In this document: positions 35,663-45,232 of the stretch, piece after piece
Layout: the number at the start of each line of letters is the position of its first letter
How positions within the stretch are numbered: the stretch's first letter is position 1
Assembly (NCBI RefSeq): GCF_004341245.1
Contig: NZ_SLWY01000009.1
Location: forward strand, 143,208 to 207,207
From: Plasticicumulans lactativorans
Lineage (GTDB): Bacteria > Pseudomonadota > Gammaproteobacteria > Competibacterales > Competibacteraceae
Length of the DNA: 64,000 bases
Direction: 5' to 3'
Position numbers and translations under genes: made by a program
Notes under the pieces: generated by a model
What the model saw: only the letters and a program-made list of their open reading frames with translations
Database searches by the model: none
What the model was told of the DNA's origin: nothing

Positions 35663-36339
35663 GCCGCCCCTCCGGCGGGCTCGGCGACCGGCCTGCCCAA
35701 CAACTGCTCGGCATAGCGCGCAAGCACGTGGCCGAACCCGTCCAGCTTGCCGTCGGCGCGGCGCTGACGGTAGGCCTGGGCCAGGCGTTCGAGCTCGTCG
35801 TCGGTTGCGGCTGCCATGAAGGCCTCATCGAACACCAGCTTCAGCACCTCTTCGCGTCGATTGCAGAGGAACTGAAGGTCGAGCTTGAGCAGCTTGATCA
35901 TGTAGTCCGCAGCGGCATCCGCCGAGTCCTTTGCCTTGATCTCGCCGCTGCCGGCGACGTACAGAAACCTCTGTTCGCAGCCCTCGTCCAGCGGAGAGAT
36001 GGCTCGTGCTTCGTCGAAATCGTGGCCCTTTGCGTGCCCGCAGTGCAGCGGCGCTCCGGGCTGAGTCTCCCGAATGCAGGATGCGAACAGGTTCGAGTAC
36101 TCCAGCGCCAGGTCATCGTGGCCCTCCTGGGGCCGGAAGTGCTCGATGTGGCTGTCATCGCGATCGACCGATCGCCCGCAGTAGCAGCACACATGGCCTT
36201 GCTCTGCCAACAAGGCGTCGTGCAGGACGCGCTTCTGAGGGTTCTGCAGTGCGGCATAGGTGGGCTGCCAGTCGGCGTTGGCCTGGGCCTTCCAGGCCTC
36301 GAACGGCGCGGGCGACGCTTGTTTCGAGACTCGTTTCAT
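35659..36339 (-). CDS. HNH nuclease of a Septu-like pair (PtuB-like)
   Basis: 226 residues. The nuclease core shows CCYCGR (51-56), then HIEHFRPQ (64-71) and YSNLFASC (81-88), the HNH layout with zinc-binding cysteines found in the family paired with retron/Septu ATPases. In Septu systems PtuB is the nuclease controlled by the PtuA ATPase, whose homologue is directly upstream with a four-base overlap. Located inside the BREX operon between pglX and pglZ. No symbol is given because phylogenetic placement was not tested. Confidence 0.85.
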   Translation of the reverse strand: MKRVSKQASPAPFEAWKAQANADWQPTYAALQNPQKRVLHDALLAEQGHVCCYCGRSVDRDDSHIEHFRPQEGHDDLALEYSNLFASCIRETQPGAPLHCGHAKGHDFDEARAISPLDEGCEQRFLYVAGSGEIKAKDSADAAADYMIKLLKLDLQFLCNRREEVLKLVFDEAFMAAATDDELERLAQAYRQRRADGKLDGFGHVLARYAEQLLGRPVAEPAGGAA

Positions 36340-37595
36340 CGGCCCAGCACCTCCTTTCGGCGCAACAGGGCTTCGGCGCCGGCAATCTCCGGAATGCCTG
36401 GGGCCTTCTTTTGCAGTTCAGCCAGCAATGCCTTGGCCTGCCCGAGGTTGCTGCGTTCGATGTTCTCGTAGATGGAGTTCAGCTGGTTCTCGACCGCCTC
36501 AGGCCGCGCCCGGGCATCCATCAGCTCTTCCAGAACCTGGCTGGAGTTGAGCCCGTAGCTGACTTGGGGGTGCGCCGACCCTTGGCCCTCGCGCAGAAGG
36601 AAGATCGACTCGGCAGCCAGTTCACCCAGCACCTGGGGCGAGTGCGTCGAGATGATGAACTGGCAGTTCGGAAACGTACGCTGCAGCTTGGCGACGATCT
36701 CGCGCTGCCAGCGCGGGTGCAGGTGCAGGTCGATCTCGTCGATCAGCGCCACGCCCTGGCCCGCATTCGGGTTGGCCAGGCTGGGGTTCAAGACGCTCAG
36801 GCGCCGCGCCATGTCGCCCACCAGCGCCAGCATGTTGCGCTCGCCGTCCGACAACTGCGCCACGTTCAGCTCGGTGCCTTGCTTCACCACCATCATGCGC
36901 AGCGGAGAGCGTCGGATGCGTAGGTCGCGGAAAGCCGTGAACGTGGCCACTGCCGCCCGCACAGCCTCCAGCGCGCGGTCGCGGAAGGTCGGTTCATCAC
37001 GTCGCTGCTCGTTTTCGTGGTCTTCGCGGTTGCGAAACCAGATGAAGAAGCGCTTGAAGTCGGCGCCGCCGTGGTCCAGTGCATCTTGATACACCGAGTT
37101 GGGATTGTGGATGAGCTTCTCGCGAACGGGCATCGGCACTTTCAGCACCGCACGGTTCACGCCGTAGTAAACCGCCATGGGCAGGTCGTAGGGCTCCTGG
37201 CGCTCGGTCTCGACGTGCTTCCATTCGGCATCCAGCGCCTTGACCGCGGCGTTCAGTGCTTCCAGGTCGCTCTTGCGCTCAGGCTCGGCGTAGCTGCCCT
37301 TTCTCCGATTGGTCGCGATGGCCCACCTGACGGCTTGACCACGCACCTCGGCCACGATCTTGATGCGGGCGAACTCTGCACCGTGCCGAATGTCGTCATG
37401 CGCGATCGGCCGGGCGCGGAGGGGCTGCCCGTTGATGCGCCAGGTCAGCTGTGACAGTGCAATCGCCAGCGCGTCCAGCACCGTCGACTTGCCCACGCCG
37501 TTGACGCCGACGAACGCGGTGGTCTGCTGCGTGAAGTCCACCGCGAGATGCTGAAGTCCGCGGAAATCGGTCAGCTCGATGGAGCGTACCTTCAT
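36336..37595 (-). CDS. AAA/ABC-type ATPase of a Septu-like pair (PtuA-like)
   Basis: 419 residues. SMC/RecF-like AAA15/21 ATPase: MKVRSIELTDFRGLQHL start, Walker A GVNGVGKS (about 34-41), ABC signature LSDGERNMLAL, Walker B VALIDEIDLHLHP and H-loop FIISTHSPQVL. Close in architecture to PtuA and to the ATPases of retron-associated effectors, which hold an HNH partner inactive until infection. Four-base overlaps with pglX upstream and the HNH gene downstream indicate one transcript. OLD-family nucleases are excluded because no TOPRIM domain follows the ATPase. Confidence 0.87.
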   Translation of the reverse strand: MKVRSIELTDFRGLQHLAVDFTQQTTAFVGVNGVGKSTVLDALAIALSQLTWRINGQPLRARPIAHDDIRHGAEFARIKIVAEVRGQAVRWAIATNRRKGSYAEPERKSDLEALNAAVKALDAEWKHVETERQEPYDLPMAVYYGVNRAVLKVPMPVREKLIHNPNSVYQDALDHGGADFKRFFIWFRNREDHENEQRRDEPTFRDRALEAVRAAVATFTAFRDLRIRRSPLRMMVVKQGTELNVAQLSDGERNMLALVGDMARRLSVLNPSLANPNAGQGVALIDEIDLHLHPRWQREIVAKLQRTFPNCQFIISTHSPQVLGELAAESIFLLREGQGSAHPQVSYGLNSSQVLEELMDARARPEAVENQLNSIYENIERSNLGQAKALLAELQKKAPGIPEIAGAEALLRRKEVLGR

Positions 37596-40500
37596 GGTGC
37601 TTTCCCGCGCGCCGCCCGCTTCTCGGCCAGCGTCAGATGGTGGTCGTTGATGCGGTCGCCCTTGAACACCTTGAACCAGGGCGCGCTTTCCACGTCTTTG
37701 CCGCGGTCCTTGTCCCAGGTGATGTTGAGCTTGGGCTTCTTGTTGTGGCGCAGCACCTCGGCGGTCATGAAGGGGCGGATGTTCAGCCGCACGCCGTCGT
37801 TGAGGTCGGGGTTCCAGCCGATGGGCTGCTCGGCCAGCGGCTTCCAGCGCACGAAGATGTCGTAGGGCTTCTCGCCTTCCAGGATCAGCTCAAGCCGGCG
37901 CTTCAGGTCAAGTGCTGCGGCCAGGCGGGTGGGGGCGCCGTCCACGCCGTTGCGCACGCCGTCTTCCTGGTCGCTGATCCAGCGGCCCAGGTACAGGTGG
38001 ATCAGGCGTTCCAGGTTCTTGGCGTCGAGCTTGTGGTAGTTCACCAGCGCCGCGAAGCCGTCCTTCAGGCCGTCCCACACATGCCAGATGAAGGGGCGGT
38101 GGTGGAAGCGCTTGGCATGCTGCTCGAAGAACTTGTCGCGCAGCCACACGTCCAGGCCCTTGCCGGCGCAGTCGGCATCGGCCAGCAGCTTGTCGAGCAC
38201 CGCGGGTTTCCAACTGCCGGGCTGCACGGTTTCCCAGGCGGCGATCAGCAGCTTGAGCAGGCGCTCGTGGGCCGGCGTTTCACCGCGCACCGAGGGCAGG
38301 CAGAGGATGCCGTCGTCGTCGGTGTGCTCGGCCAGCTGCTCGCAACGGGCGATCCAGGCGCGGGCCTCGTCGGCAAGTTCCATCGCCGCGTCGGTCTCGG
38401 CCGGCCAGCGGTAGCCGGCCAGGCGGGCGACGGCGACTTGCAGCGGGTCGGTGGAGGGTTGCGGGTGGCCGTGGAACAGCCATTGAGTGGGCAGATTGCA
38501 GTTCGGTGCCTTCAGGAGGCCTAGACCGCGCGCCTTTGCTTCCGCGCTCCACCTCGATAGGTCAAACGGCAATTGAAGCAGCACTCTGTTGGTAAGACTG
38601 AGTTTTGAATCCAGCTTGCGAACCTCCGAGACGAAGTCGTCCGAAGCGAGGAATGACCAGATTGCGGGTAGTAGTGACTCCTGGCCTCGTTTTGGTACAG
38701 CTACAGCGACGCTGTTGTGAAAGGCCTCACCGAAATACAGGCCCACGCGAAGGTTCTTGACGCGATTCACGGCAACTCCGCAGCGGCCCCAAGCTAGATT
38801 GCCGCTTTCGTGCATGTCATGAAGTTGACTTCGAGTCGCCTCGGCGTATCTGTGGAGGCTTCCGACTCCGCCTTCCCAAAGAAGGACGTCAGTACAGCCT
38901 TGGTCGACCGAGTCTGAGATCGGAGCTTTCAGCGGAAGCCAATCCCCGTGCAATGTGGGGAGCGGCAGTTCGAAGAAGCCCCGAGAGAAGCGCTCGATGT
39001 CGCCGGTGACCAGTCCCTGATAGGCCTCAATCCAGTTTCCCAACCTAGGCACCGACACACTCAGATCCTCGAAGGTGACCACGGCACGAGGATTTCTGAG
39101 CAGCGCGGTCTGCGAGACGCTTAGCAGTTCATCGCTTACAAGAGCACTTCTCTTCTCACTAGCGGTTTTGCTAGATGCGCAGTCAATGCCCCGGAGAATC
39201 GATGCGCCGGCGTGCTTCGATCTGGCTACCGAAAGGAGGATAACGTTGACCACCTCGCCCGAGATCGTTTCGAACGCACCTGCTCCCAGCCTAGCCATCA
39301 GAAGCCAGCCATTGGCTGAAAGCAGACTCACTCGCTGGCTCTCGCCTGTTGCTTGAAAGAGCCAGTTCTGCGGCATTACCACCTGTACTACACCGGTACG
39401 GTCATTCGCGAGTTCAATTCCTCGCTCAAGAAACATGTTCGCCAGGTCATTTCGTGACTCTGGGTAATGGGCATCCGCATAGTCTCGCAACTGAGGGTCT
39501 TGCTTACCTCGTGCAAGGTACGGCACGTTCGTCACAACGAGGTGATACCGATCGTCCAGGATTCGCGCCGCATCCAGTAGGTCCTTGGCCGTCAAGGCAA
39601 GATCCCAACTGTCGTCCTGCAACTCACTGACCTGCCCCCACAACGTCGTCGGCCGCTCCGTCGCCAATGCCCGCCCCAGCAGCTCCCGCAGCGTCTCGAA
39701 ACTCGACGTCGCCAGGTCATTCTTCAAGCTCCGTGCCGGGTCCAGCAAGCTGCCCAGCAGCGGCGCCTGCGCAAAGCTCGCATGCAGCAGCCGCAGTTCC
39801 TGCCGCAGCAGTTGCGCATTCGGCGCATCGTCCGGCACCAGCGCCATCCAGTCCTCGGGCTTGGCCGCCACCTTGAGCCCGCAGCACGCAATCTGCGGCG
39901 CGGGCATGTCGGCGCGCACACCGAGCGGGTCGCCGTTCTCGTCCGGAAAGCGCCACGCCGCCAGCGCCAGCGCAAACACCGCAATCTCCACGCAGCGCGC
40001 GTCGATCTCCAGCCCGTGCAGGTTGTCAGCCAGCACGGCGTCCACCGCGTCCATCGCGCTTAAGGATTCGGCCTGCATGCGCATCGGCACCAGCATCAGG
40101 AAGGCCGCCACCAGGAAGTGGCCCGATCCGCAGCAGGGGTCCAGCAGCTTGAATTCGCTCAGGTGGTTGGGCCAGCCTTCGAACTTGCCTGCGGCGGGGA
40201 TTGCCCTCACCCCCTGCCCCTCTCCCTCTGGGAGAGGGGAGTCGATGGTGCGCAGGTAGGTCAGCGGCACCGGGCAGGGCTGGCCGGGGTGGCGCGTCAC
40301 CCACCAGGCGCCCAGCGAGTTGTGCAGCAGAAAGTCCACCATGTAGGGCTCGGTGAAGAGCTGGGTGACGGCAGGCAGCTCGTCGGCGCCGATCTTCACT
40401 TCCGAGGCGTTGACCTCGTCTTTCCGCTTGGCCTGCCAGAACTGGTAGACCCAGCCCAGGCTGTCGCTGGCCTGGAACACCTCGCTCGGCAAGGCGGCCA

Positions 40501-41026
40501 GCAGCCGCTCCAGCTCGCGTTGGTGCTCGGGCGCGAAAGCCAGCTCGAACACCGGGCTCTGCGGCTTGAACACCTGCGGCAGCATGCGGGCGGCCAGCTT
40601 GCCGGCCAGTTCCCAATGCGTCTTGGCGGCCAGCGCGCCCTGCAGCATCTCGGGGTGGTTGTCGACGATGTTGCGGCAGTCTTCCAGCGACACCGGCGCG
40701 CCGGGCTCCCACAGCAGCAGCCCGTTCTCGGCCAGGAAGCGCGCGAACAGCATGCGGTGCCAGTGCTCATAGGCCACTTCCCACACCAGGCGCTGCGTGC
40801 CTTGCTGGCCGTTGCCTTGCCGCGCATCGCCCAGTGCCTTGGCGTGCGCGCGCAGGCGGCGGCGCAGCGAGCGCAGGGTCTCGTCGGCCAGGTAGTCCGG
40901 CGGCTTGGCCTCGGCCACGGCCAGTTGCGCCAGCGCCGCGCCGGCTGCCTTTTCGGCCACGTCGCGGGCGGCCTTGACGGTGGCTTCCAGTTGGCTGCGC
41001 AGGGGCTTGGGCAGGGTTGCGGTCAT
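37592..41026 (-). CDS. pglX: BREX-1 adenine-specific DNA methyltransferase PglX
   Basis: 1144 residues. Methylates host DNA so BREX can distinguish phage DNA. The SAM-binding motif DPCCGSGHF is at 296-304. The catalytic motif is NVPY (500-503) instead of the common NPPY. Extensive helical N-terminal and C-terminal target-recognition regions follow the family plan, and EKPYDIFVRWKPLAEQPIGW near the C-terminus is typical. Residues 263-275 (SPLPEGEGQGVRA region) are encoded by a REP-like palindrome inserted in frame. The start overlaps the HEPN stop by four bases and the stop overlaps the PtuA-like start. Confidence 0.93.
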   Translation of the reverse strand: MTATLPKPLRSQLEATVKAARDVAEKAAGAALAQLAVAEAKPPDYLADETLRSLRRRLRAHAKALGDARQGNGQQGTQRLVWEVAYEHWHRMLFARFLAENGLLLWEPGAPVSLEDCRNIVDNHPEMLQGALAAKTHWELAGKLAARMLPQVFKPQSPVFELAFAPEHQRELERLLAALPSEVFQASDSLGWVYQFWQAKRKDEVNASEVKIGADELPAVTQLFTEPYMVDFLLHNSLGAWWVTRHPGQPCPVPLTYLRTIDSPLPEGEGQGVRAIPAAGKFEGWPNHLSEFKLLDPCCGSGHFLVAAFLMLVPMRMQAESLSAMDAVDAVLADNLHGLEIDARCVEIAVFALALAAWRFPDENGDPLGVRADMPAPQIACCGLKVAAKPEDWMALVPDDAPNAQLLRQELRLLHASFAQAPLLGSLLDPARSLKNDLATSSFETLRELLGRALATERPTTLWGQVSELQDDSWDLALTAKDLLDAARILDDRYHLVVTNVPYLARGKQDPQLRDYADAHYPESRNDLANMFLERGIELANDRTGVVQVVMPQNWLFQATGESQRVSLLSANGWLLMARLGAGAFETISGEVVNVILLSVARSKHAGASILRGIDCASSKTASEKRSALVSDELLSVSQTALLRNPRAVVTFEDLSVSVPRLGNWIEAYQGLVTGDIERFSRGFFELPLPTLHGDWLPLKAPISDSVDQGCTDVLLWEGGVGSLHRYAEATRSQLHDMHESGNLAWGRCGVAVNRVKNLRVGLYFGEAFHNSVAVAVPKRGQESLLPAIWSFLASDDFVSEVRKLDSKLSLTNRVLLQLPFDLSRWSAEAKARGLGLLKAPNCNLPTQWLFHGHPQPSTDPLQVAVARLAGYRWPAETDAAMELADEARAWIARCEQLAEHTDDDGILCLPSVRGETPAHERLLKLLIAAWETVQPGSWKPAVLDKLLADADCAGKGLDVWLRDKFFEQHAKRFHHRPFIWHVWDGLKDGFAALVNYHKLDAKNLERLIHLYLGRWISDQEDGVRNGVDGAPTRLAAALDLKRRLELILEGEKPYDIFVRWKPLAEQPIGWNPDLNDGVRLNIRPFMTAEVLRHNKKPKLNITWDKDRGKDVESAPWFKVFKGDRINDHHLTLAEKRAARGKAP
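40204..40240. repeat. REP-like palindrome inside pglX
   Basis: CCCTCACCCCC followed by CCCCTCTCCC/GGGAGAGGGG arms, the same family as the intergenic copies at 10.3 and 20.5 kb. It lies within the pglX coding region and keeps the frame, encoding roughly SPLPEGEGQGVRA about 20 residues before SAM motif I. Confidence 0.8.
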
Positions 41027-41415
41027 GGCTGCACCTGCATGTGTTCGTCGCTCCAGGCCAGCACGGCGGCGACGATGGCCAGGGCCTGCGCTGCGGTCAG
41101 CAGCTCAGGGGCTTCATCGTCGTAGCGGTACTCGACGGCGTAGGGCGTGAGCAGGCGCAGGTCGGCTTCGGCCACGCTGGGCGGGTGCCCCGCGTCGGCC
41201 AACTGCCCGGCCAGCTCTTCCAGGTCGTGCGTGCGGCGGTACTCCAGTGCGTGCAGGCACATCGCCGCCTTCAGCGCTTTCTCGGCCGCTTGCTGGGCGT
41301 GGAAGAACGCCACCGCAATCCCGACACCCGGTGCGCCTAGCAAGGCCTGCAGCGCGGCCTGGTCGCGCCTTGCCAGGCGCAGAAGGCGCGCTGCCTCTTC
41401 ACGCTGCGGCGTCAT
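41023..41415 (-). CDS. HEPN-domain protein (toxin-like partner)
   Basis: 130 residues of the HEPN superfamily: FFHAQQAAEKALKAAMCLHALEYRRTHDLEELAGQLA is the hallmark helix pair. In HEPN/MNT pairs the HEPN protein is an RNase toxin neutralised by a nucleotidyltransferase. The canonical RX4-6H catalytic motif is not evident in the C-terminal helix region here (VEYRYDDEAPE), so it may lack RNase activity or act as a substrate-binding partner. Overlaps the MNT gene by 17 bp and pglX by four. Confidence 0.85.
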   Translation of the reverse strand: MTPQREEAARLLRLARRDQAALQALLGAPGVGIAVAFFHAQQAAEKALKAAMCLHALEYRRTHDLEELAGQLADAGHPPSVAEADLRLLTPYAVEYRYDDEAPELLTAAQALAIVAAVLAWSDEHMQVQP

Positions 41416-41722
41416 GCAGCACCTTGCCTTCCTTCTTGGCCCAGTAGGGCAGCGTGCCGGGCACCTGGCTGCGGCGGTCGAAGTCGGGCCGCGCGTACAG
41501 CAGCAGGTCCACGCCCACGCCGATGCGCCCCAGTGCGGCCTTCAGGCGCAGGTATTCCCCGGCCTTGTCGGGCAACTCCGACTCGATCACCACCAGGTCG
41601 AGATCTGAAGCCTCGGAGGCGTCACCTCGGGCGTAGGAGCCGAACACGATGACGGTGGCCGGGCGCGAAGCGGCCGACGCCAAGCGTTCGGCGGCGCGGG
41701 CGAGTTGTGCAGAGTCGAGCAT
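41399..41722 (-). CDS. MNT-type minimal nucleotidyltransferase (antitoxin-like)
   Basis: 107 residues. The nucleotidyltransferase motif GSX10DXD is exact: G28-S29, then D40 and D42 (GSYARGDASEASDLDLVV). MntA-type antitoxins of this class AMPylate and silence a HEPN toxin, and here the HEPN gene follows directly. The ATG at 41722 has AAGGAG about ten bases upstream; a TTG two codons earlier is less likely. It starts 15 bp after the brxC stop, placing the pair within the BREX operon. Confidence 0.88.
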   Translation of the reverse strand: MLDSAQLARAAERLASAASRPATVIVFGSYARGDASEASDLDLVVIESELPDKAGEYLRLKAALGRIGVGVDLLLYARPDFDRRSQVPGTLPYWAKKEGKVLHDAAA

Positions 41723-41737
41723 GGTCAAGGGGCTCCT

Positions 41738-44700
41738 TCAAAGGCTGACCGGTCCGTGCAGCAGCTTGGCCGACACGAGCTGTTGCACCTCCGCCAGCCA
41801 GTCCTGTAACTCGTCGGCGTTGTTCAGCGTGCGCTTGGGCAGGCTTACGTGCACGACGTTGGGCTTGAGCAACTGCACCGCTGCCATGCGCGCGGCCTCG
41901 AAGCGGCTGGGCAGGGCGTCAGCCTTGGAAACCCAGTGGTCCAGGTCGCAGTCGTCCAGCGCATCCTGCAGTTGTTCGGGCGTGCCGAGGGGCGGGTCGG
42001 CCTGGGCGCTGAGGTGGTGGCGGCCGGTCAGGTCAGTGCGCTGGGCGTCGCTGAGCTTGTTCCACTCGGCCTGGCTCTGCAGCTGTTGTTGTTGCTGATC
42101 GAAGGCTTGCTTGTAGGCCGCCAGCTTGGCGTTGAGCGCCTGGCGCAGCAGGTCCACCACCTTGTCGAGCAGCGGGCGCACCGGGTCGGGTTCGGCCAGC
42201 AGGGTGCGCTGGGCTTCGATGGCCTGGGCTTCGGTCTTCAGTGCTGCATAGGGGCCCAGGGTCTTGGCGTGGCGCAGCAGGTCTTGCAACTGGTGCCACG
42301 CCGGCAGGCGCTTGGCGATGCCTTCGGCGGTCTGCACCCAGGCCTTGGACAGCGCGGTGATCTCATCGGCGCGGGTGTAGACCTCCAGCAACTGCGCGTT
42401 GCCTGATTGGCCTTCGATGGCTTCCACCACCGTGAGCTTGGGCGCTTCCGGCGCGGGTGCTGCGCCACCCGCCTTGGCCGCCTGCTCGCGCAAGCGCGCC
42501 AGCAGCGCGGGCAGCTTGGCCTGTTCTTCCTTGGGCTGGCAGGGAACGCCCACCGCGTCGAACAGTTGCCGGATCTTGATCAGCTGCATCGGTGTGATGT
42601 GGATGGACTCACGCCGGAAGCTGGCCTGGCTGAGCTTGGCGCGGTCCAGGCTCTTGGCATCCACCGGCTTGCTGCTGGCGTCGCTGGCCTTCAGGTGGCC
42701 GGCGGCCAGCAGTGCGTACAACGCACCGTCGATGGCGTCGCGCGGCCAGCCGAAGGGGGGGGCCTCGAACTGGTCGCGGACTTCGGCTCCTTTCTTGCCG
42801 GGGCCGATGTAGGCCAGCAGGCGCTGGCAGACGGGGTGCTTGTCGGCCTCTTGCACGTGGCCCACGGCCTTCAGCGCTTCGAGGTTGCCCTTGCGGGCTT
42901 CGTCGAGCACCTTGCTCCATTGGTCGTGGTCGGCGGTGTCAAACTGGCTGTAGAGGCGAATGGCCGAGGATTTGGCAACGCGGTTGATGCGGGTGGCCAG
43001 ATCGTTGCCGTCCACGGCCTCCTGGCCACCCGCCTGGAACACGCGCACGCCGGCCAGGAGTTTGTCCAGCAACTCGGCCAGCTCCTTCTCGGCGGTGCGC
43101 TGGCGGCTCTCCATCGAGCGCTGGGCGTCGCGGCCTTCCTCTGTGGAGGGGCTGCCCTTCTTCTGCAGCGTGGTGCGTGCTGCCTCCAGCACCACGATGG
43201 CGTTGGTCAGCTCGGTCTTGTGCTGGGCCGGCAGGAAGGCGAAAAGCGTCGGGTTGTCGGCGCTCTTGGCTTTGGCCTCGGCGATGACGGACTTCTCTTC
43301 GGTCTGCCAGCCGTCCTGAATCCACAGGTAGAGGTTCTTGTCGTGGTCCTTGGGCAGGCTGTCGTCGTAGGTGGGCGAGAGCCGGCGCTCGACGTTGTCC
43401 TTGCCCTGCACGACGCGGACTTTCTTTAGCACTTCGCCAAAGCGGCCCTTCAGCAAATCGGCGCGCTTCTGTTCCACCCGCTGTGGCGCTGCCTTGAGTT
43501 CGGCCTCTTGCGCCCGGAACTCGTCATACCAGGCGCTGGACTCGCGCGTCTGCAGACGGTATTCGGTGCCGCTGCCGCCGGTCAGGGCCATCACCAAGCG
43601 GTCCTTGTTCTGCAGTTCGCCCAGCAGGTCAGGCAGTTTCTTGCGCAGCTCGGAGGAACCGGCGGACAGGTCGGTCACCAGCAGGTCGGCCAAAGCCTCT
43701 TCAGTCGCCTTCAAGCCGATGTCCAGCGCGGCATCGGTCGGCAGCTTGTTGATGAGGTAGATGAGTTTGAGAAGCTTGCCCTTGAGCTGGGCATGCTCGT
43801 CGCCCACCGCGAAGCGTTGGACGTTCTCGAACACCTCTTTGGGCAGTTGTGCCGTGGACACCAGGCTCGCGGCAATCTGGTCGTACAGGAAGTCGCCGGA
43901 GACCACATGGCCTAGCGGTGCCTCGGCCGTGGCCAACACGGCTTCATGTACCACGCGCAGTTGGCTGCGAAGCTGCGAGACCGTGCCGGTGGTGTCGATC
44001 GTGCGCAGCACCCGTTCCCAGAAGCGGCGGCGCACGGGCAGCAGCGGGTAGTCGCTGGTCATCACCGATTCATCGTCGGTGACGTGCTCGAGCTTGGTGC
44101 CGCGCAGGTGGCGCGAGATCTCGCCCAGGTTGGCGCGCCAGAGCTTTTCGACCTCGGGCTGCGCGCTGGGCTTCTTGGCCAGGATGATCTGGCGGGTGAC
44201 GTTCTCGACGTCCCAGTCACCCAGCATCACCTGCACCGGAAAGCGGCCCATCAGCCGCTGCAGATTGGGCATGCCCGACAGGGCCGATTGCCCGGTGCCG
44301 ACGAAGAGCAGCTTGCCGTTGAAGTGCTTGGAGAGGGTCTCGGTGACCTCCTGCACCTGGAAGGCCTTCTCGGCGTCGGCGCCGATGTACTGCTGCACTT
44401 CGTCCAGCACGACCAGCGTCAGCGGGAACTTGCTGCCCTCGGCCAGCGCGGCCTCAATCGCCGAGGTCATTTGCTCGCTGGTGACGTCGGTGACCTGGGG
44501 GAACTGTTCTTTAAGCAGCTTGCGGGCGTCGGCTTCGGTGTGGGCTAGATCAGGCCGCGCCTTCAGCAGTGCTTTGGCAAGGTGGCCGGACACGTACATG
44601 TGCGGCAGCTCTTGCGCCAGGGAGCGCCCGGCCGCCTTCAGCTCGGCTTGGACCGTGGGCAGGATGCCTTCGCGCTTCATCCACAGGACGAACCCGGCTT

Positions 44701-45199
44701 GGTTGTACTGCTCGGGCAGCCCCTTGGACTTGAACACGATGCCCAGCAGGGCCAGGCGCACCTTGTCGCCCGCACCAGCGCCCAGTTTGCCCGCCGCGGC
44801 GTGCAAGCCGCCGTGGCGCTTGCCGTGGGTGGAAAGTTCTTTGAGGTGCTCGCCCACCCCCATGGGCAGCTTGGCGATGCTTCGAGCCGCGGCACCATCG
44901 GCGAACTGATAATCCGTCCAAAGCGTGCGCAGCATCTTGGCCAAGTGTGACTTACCGCTGCCGTAGAAGCCCGAAATCCAGACGCCTGGTTGTTCGGTGC
45001 CGGCGTCCAGGTTCAACAGGAACTTGTCGAGAATGGTCTCCAGGCCCTTCTCGTACTGGCCATTGCAGACAAAGGACTCCAATTCGTAGCGCAGGATGGC
45101 CTGTGCCGCGTCGGAGTGGTCTTCAGACACTTCGGCCACGCCATTATTGACGAGGCGGTTTTCCTGGGGGGCCTTGTTGTAGATGTCCCTGTTCAGCAT
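41738..45199 (-). CDS. brxC: BREX P-loop ATPase BrxC
   Basis: 1153-residue core BREX ATPase. Walker A GFYGSGKS is at residues 77-84 in ISGFYGSGKSHLAKMLRTLW, and Walker B appears as TLVVLDEVQQYIG. A long helical middle and C-terminus with coiled-coil-like stretches follow. The length is usual for the family. It is thought to work with BrxB, PglX and PglZ in a large complex. The gap to brxB is 33 bp. The start MLNRDIYNKAPQENRLVNNG is well conserved-looking. Confidence 0.95.
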   Translation of the reverse strand: MLNRDIYNKAPQENRLVNNGVAEVSEDHSDAAQAILRYELESFVCNGQYEKGLETILDKFLLNLDAGTEQPGVWISGFYGSGKSHLAKMLRTLWTDYQFADGAAARSIAKLPMGVGEHLKELSTHGKRHGGLHAAAGKLGAGAGDKVRLALLGIVFKSKGLPEQYNQAGFVLWMKREGILPTVQAELKAAGRSLAQELPHMYVSGHLAKALLKARPDLAHTEADARKLLKEQFPQVTDVTSEQMTSAIEAALAEGSKFPLTLVVLDEVQQYIGADAEKAFQVQEVTETLSKHFNGKLLFVGTGQSALSGMPNLQRLMGRFPVQVMLGDWDVENVTRQIILAKKPSAQPEVEKLWRANLGEISRHLRGTKLEHVTDDESVMTSDYPLLPVRRRFWERVLRTIDTTGTVSQLRSQLRVVHEAVLATAEAPLGHVVSGDFLYDQIAASLVSTAQLPKEVFENVQRFAVGDEHAQLKGKLLKLIYLINKLPTDAALDIGLKATEEALADLLVTDLSAGSSELRKKLPDLLGELQNKDRLVMALTGGSGTEYRLQTRESSAWYDEFRAQEAELKAAPQRVEQKRADLLKGRFGEVLKKVRVVQGKDNVERRLSPTYDDSLPKDHDKNLYLWIQDGWQTEEKSVIAEAKAKSADNPTLFAFLPAQHKTELTNAIVVLEAARTTLQKKGSPSTEEGRDAQRSMESRQRTAEKELAELLDKLLAGVRVFQAGGQEAVDGNDLATRINRVAKSSAIRLYSQFDTADHDQWSKVLDEARKGNLEALKAVGHVQEADKHPVCQRLLAYIGPGKKGAEVRDQFEAPPFGWPRDAIDGALYALLAAGHLKASDASSKPVDAKSLDRAKLSQASFRRESIHITPMQLIKIRQLFDAVGVPCQPKEEQAKLPALLARLREQAAKAGGAAPAPEAPKLTVVEAIEGQSGNAQLLEVYTRADEITALSKAWVQTAEGIAKRLPAWHQLQDLLRHAKTLGPYAALKTEAQAIEAQRTLLAEPDPVRPLLDKVVDLLRQALNAKLAAYKQAFDQQQQQLQSQAEWNKLSDAQRTDLTGRHHLSAQADPPLGTPEQLQDALDDCDLDHWVSKADALPSRFEAARMAAVQLLKPNVVHVSLPKRTLNNADELQDWLAEVQQLVSAKLLHGPVSL

Positions 45200-45232
45200 G
45201 GTGGTCTCAGTGAAGATTTTTGGGTTCGAGGT

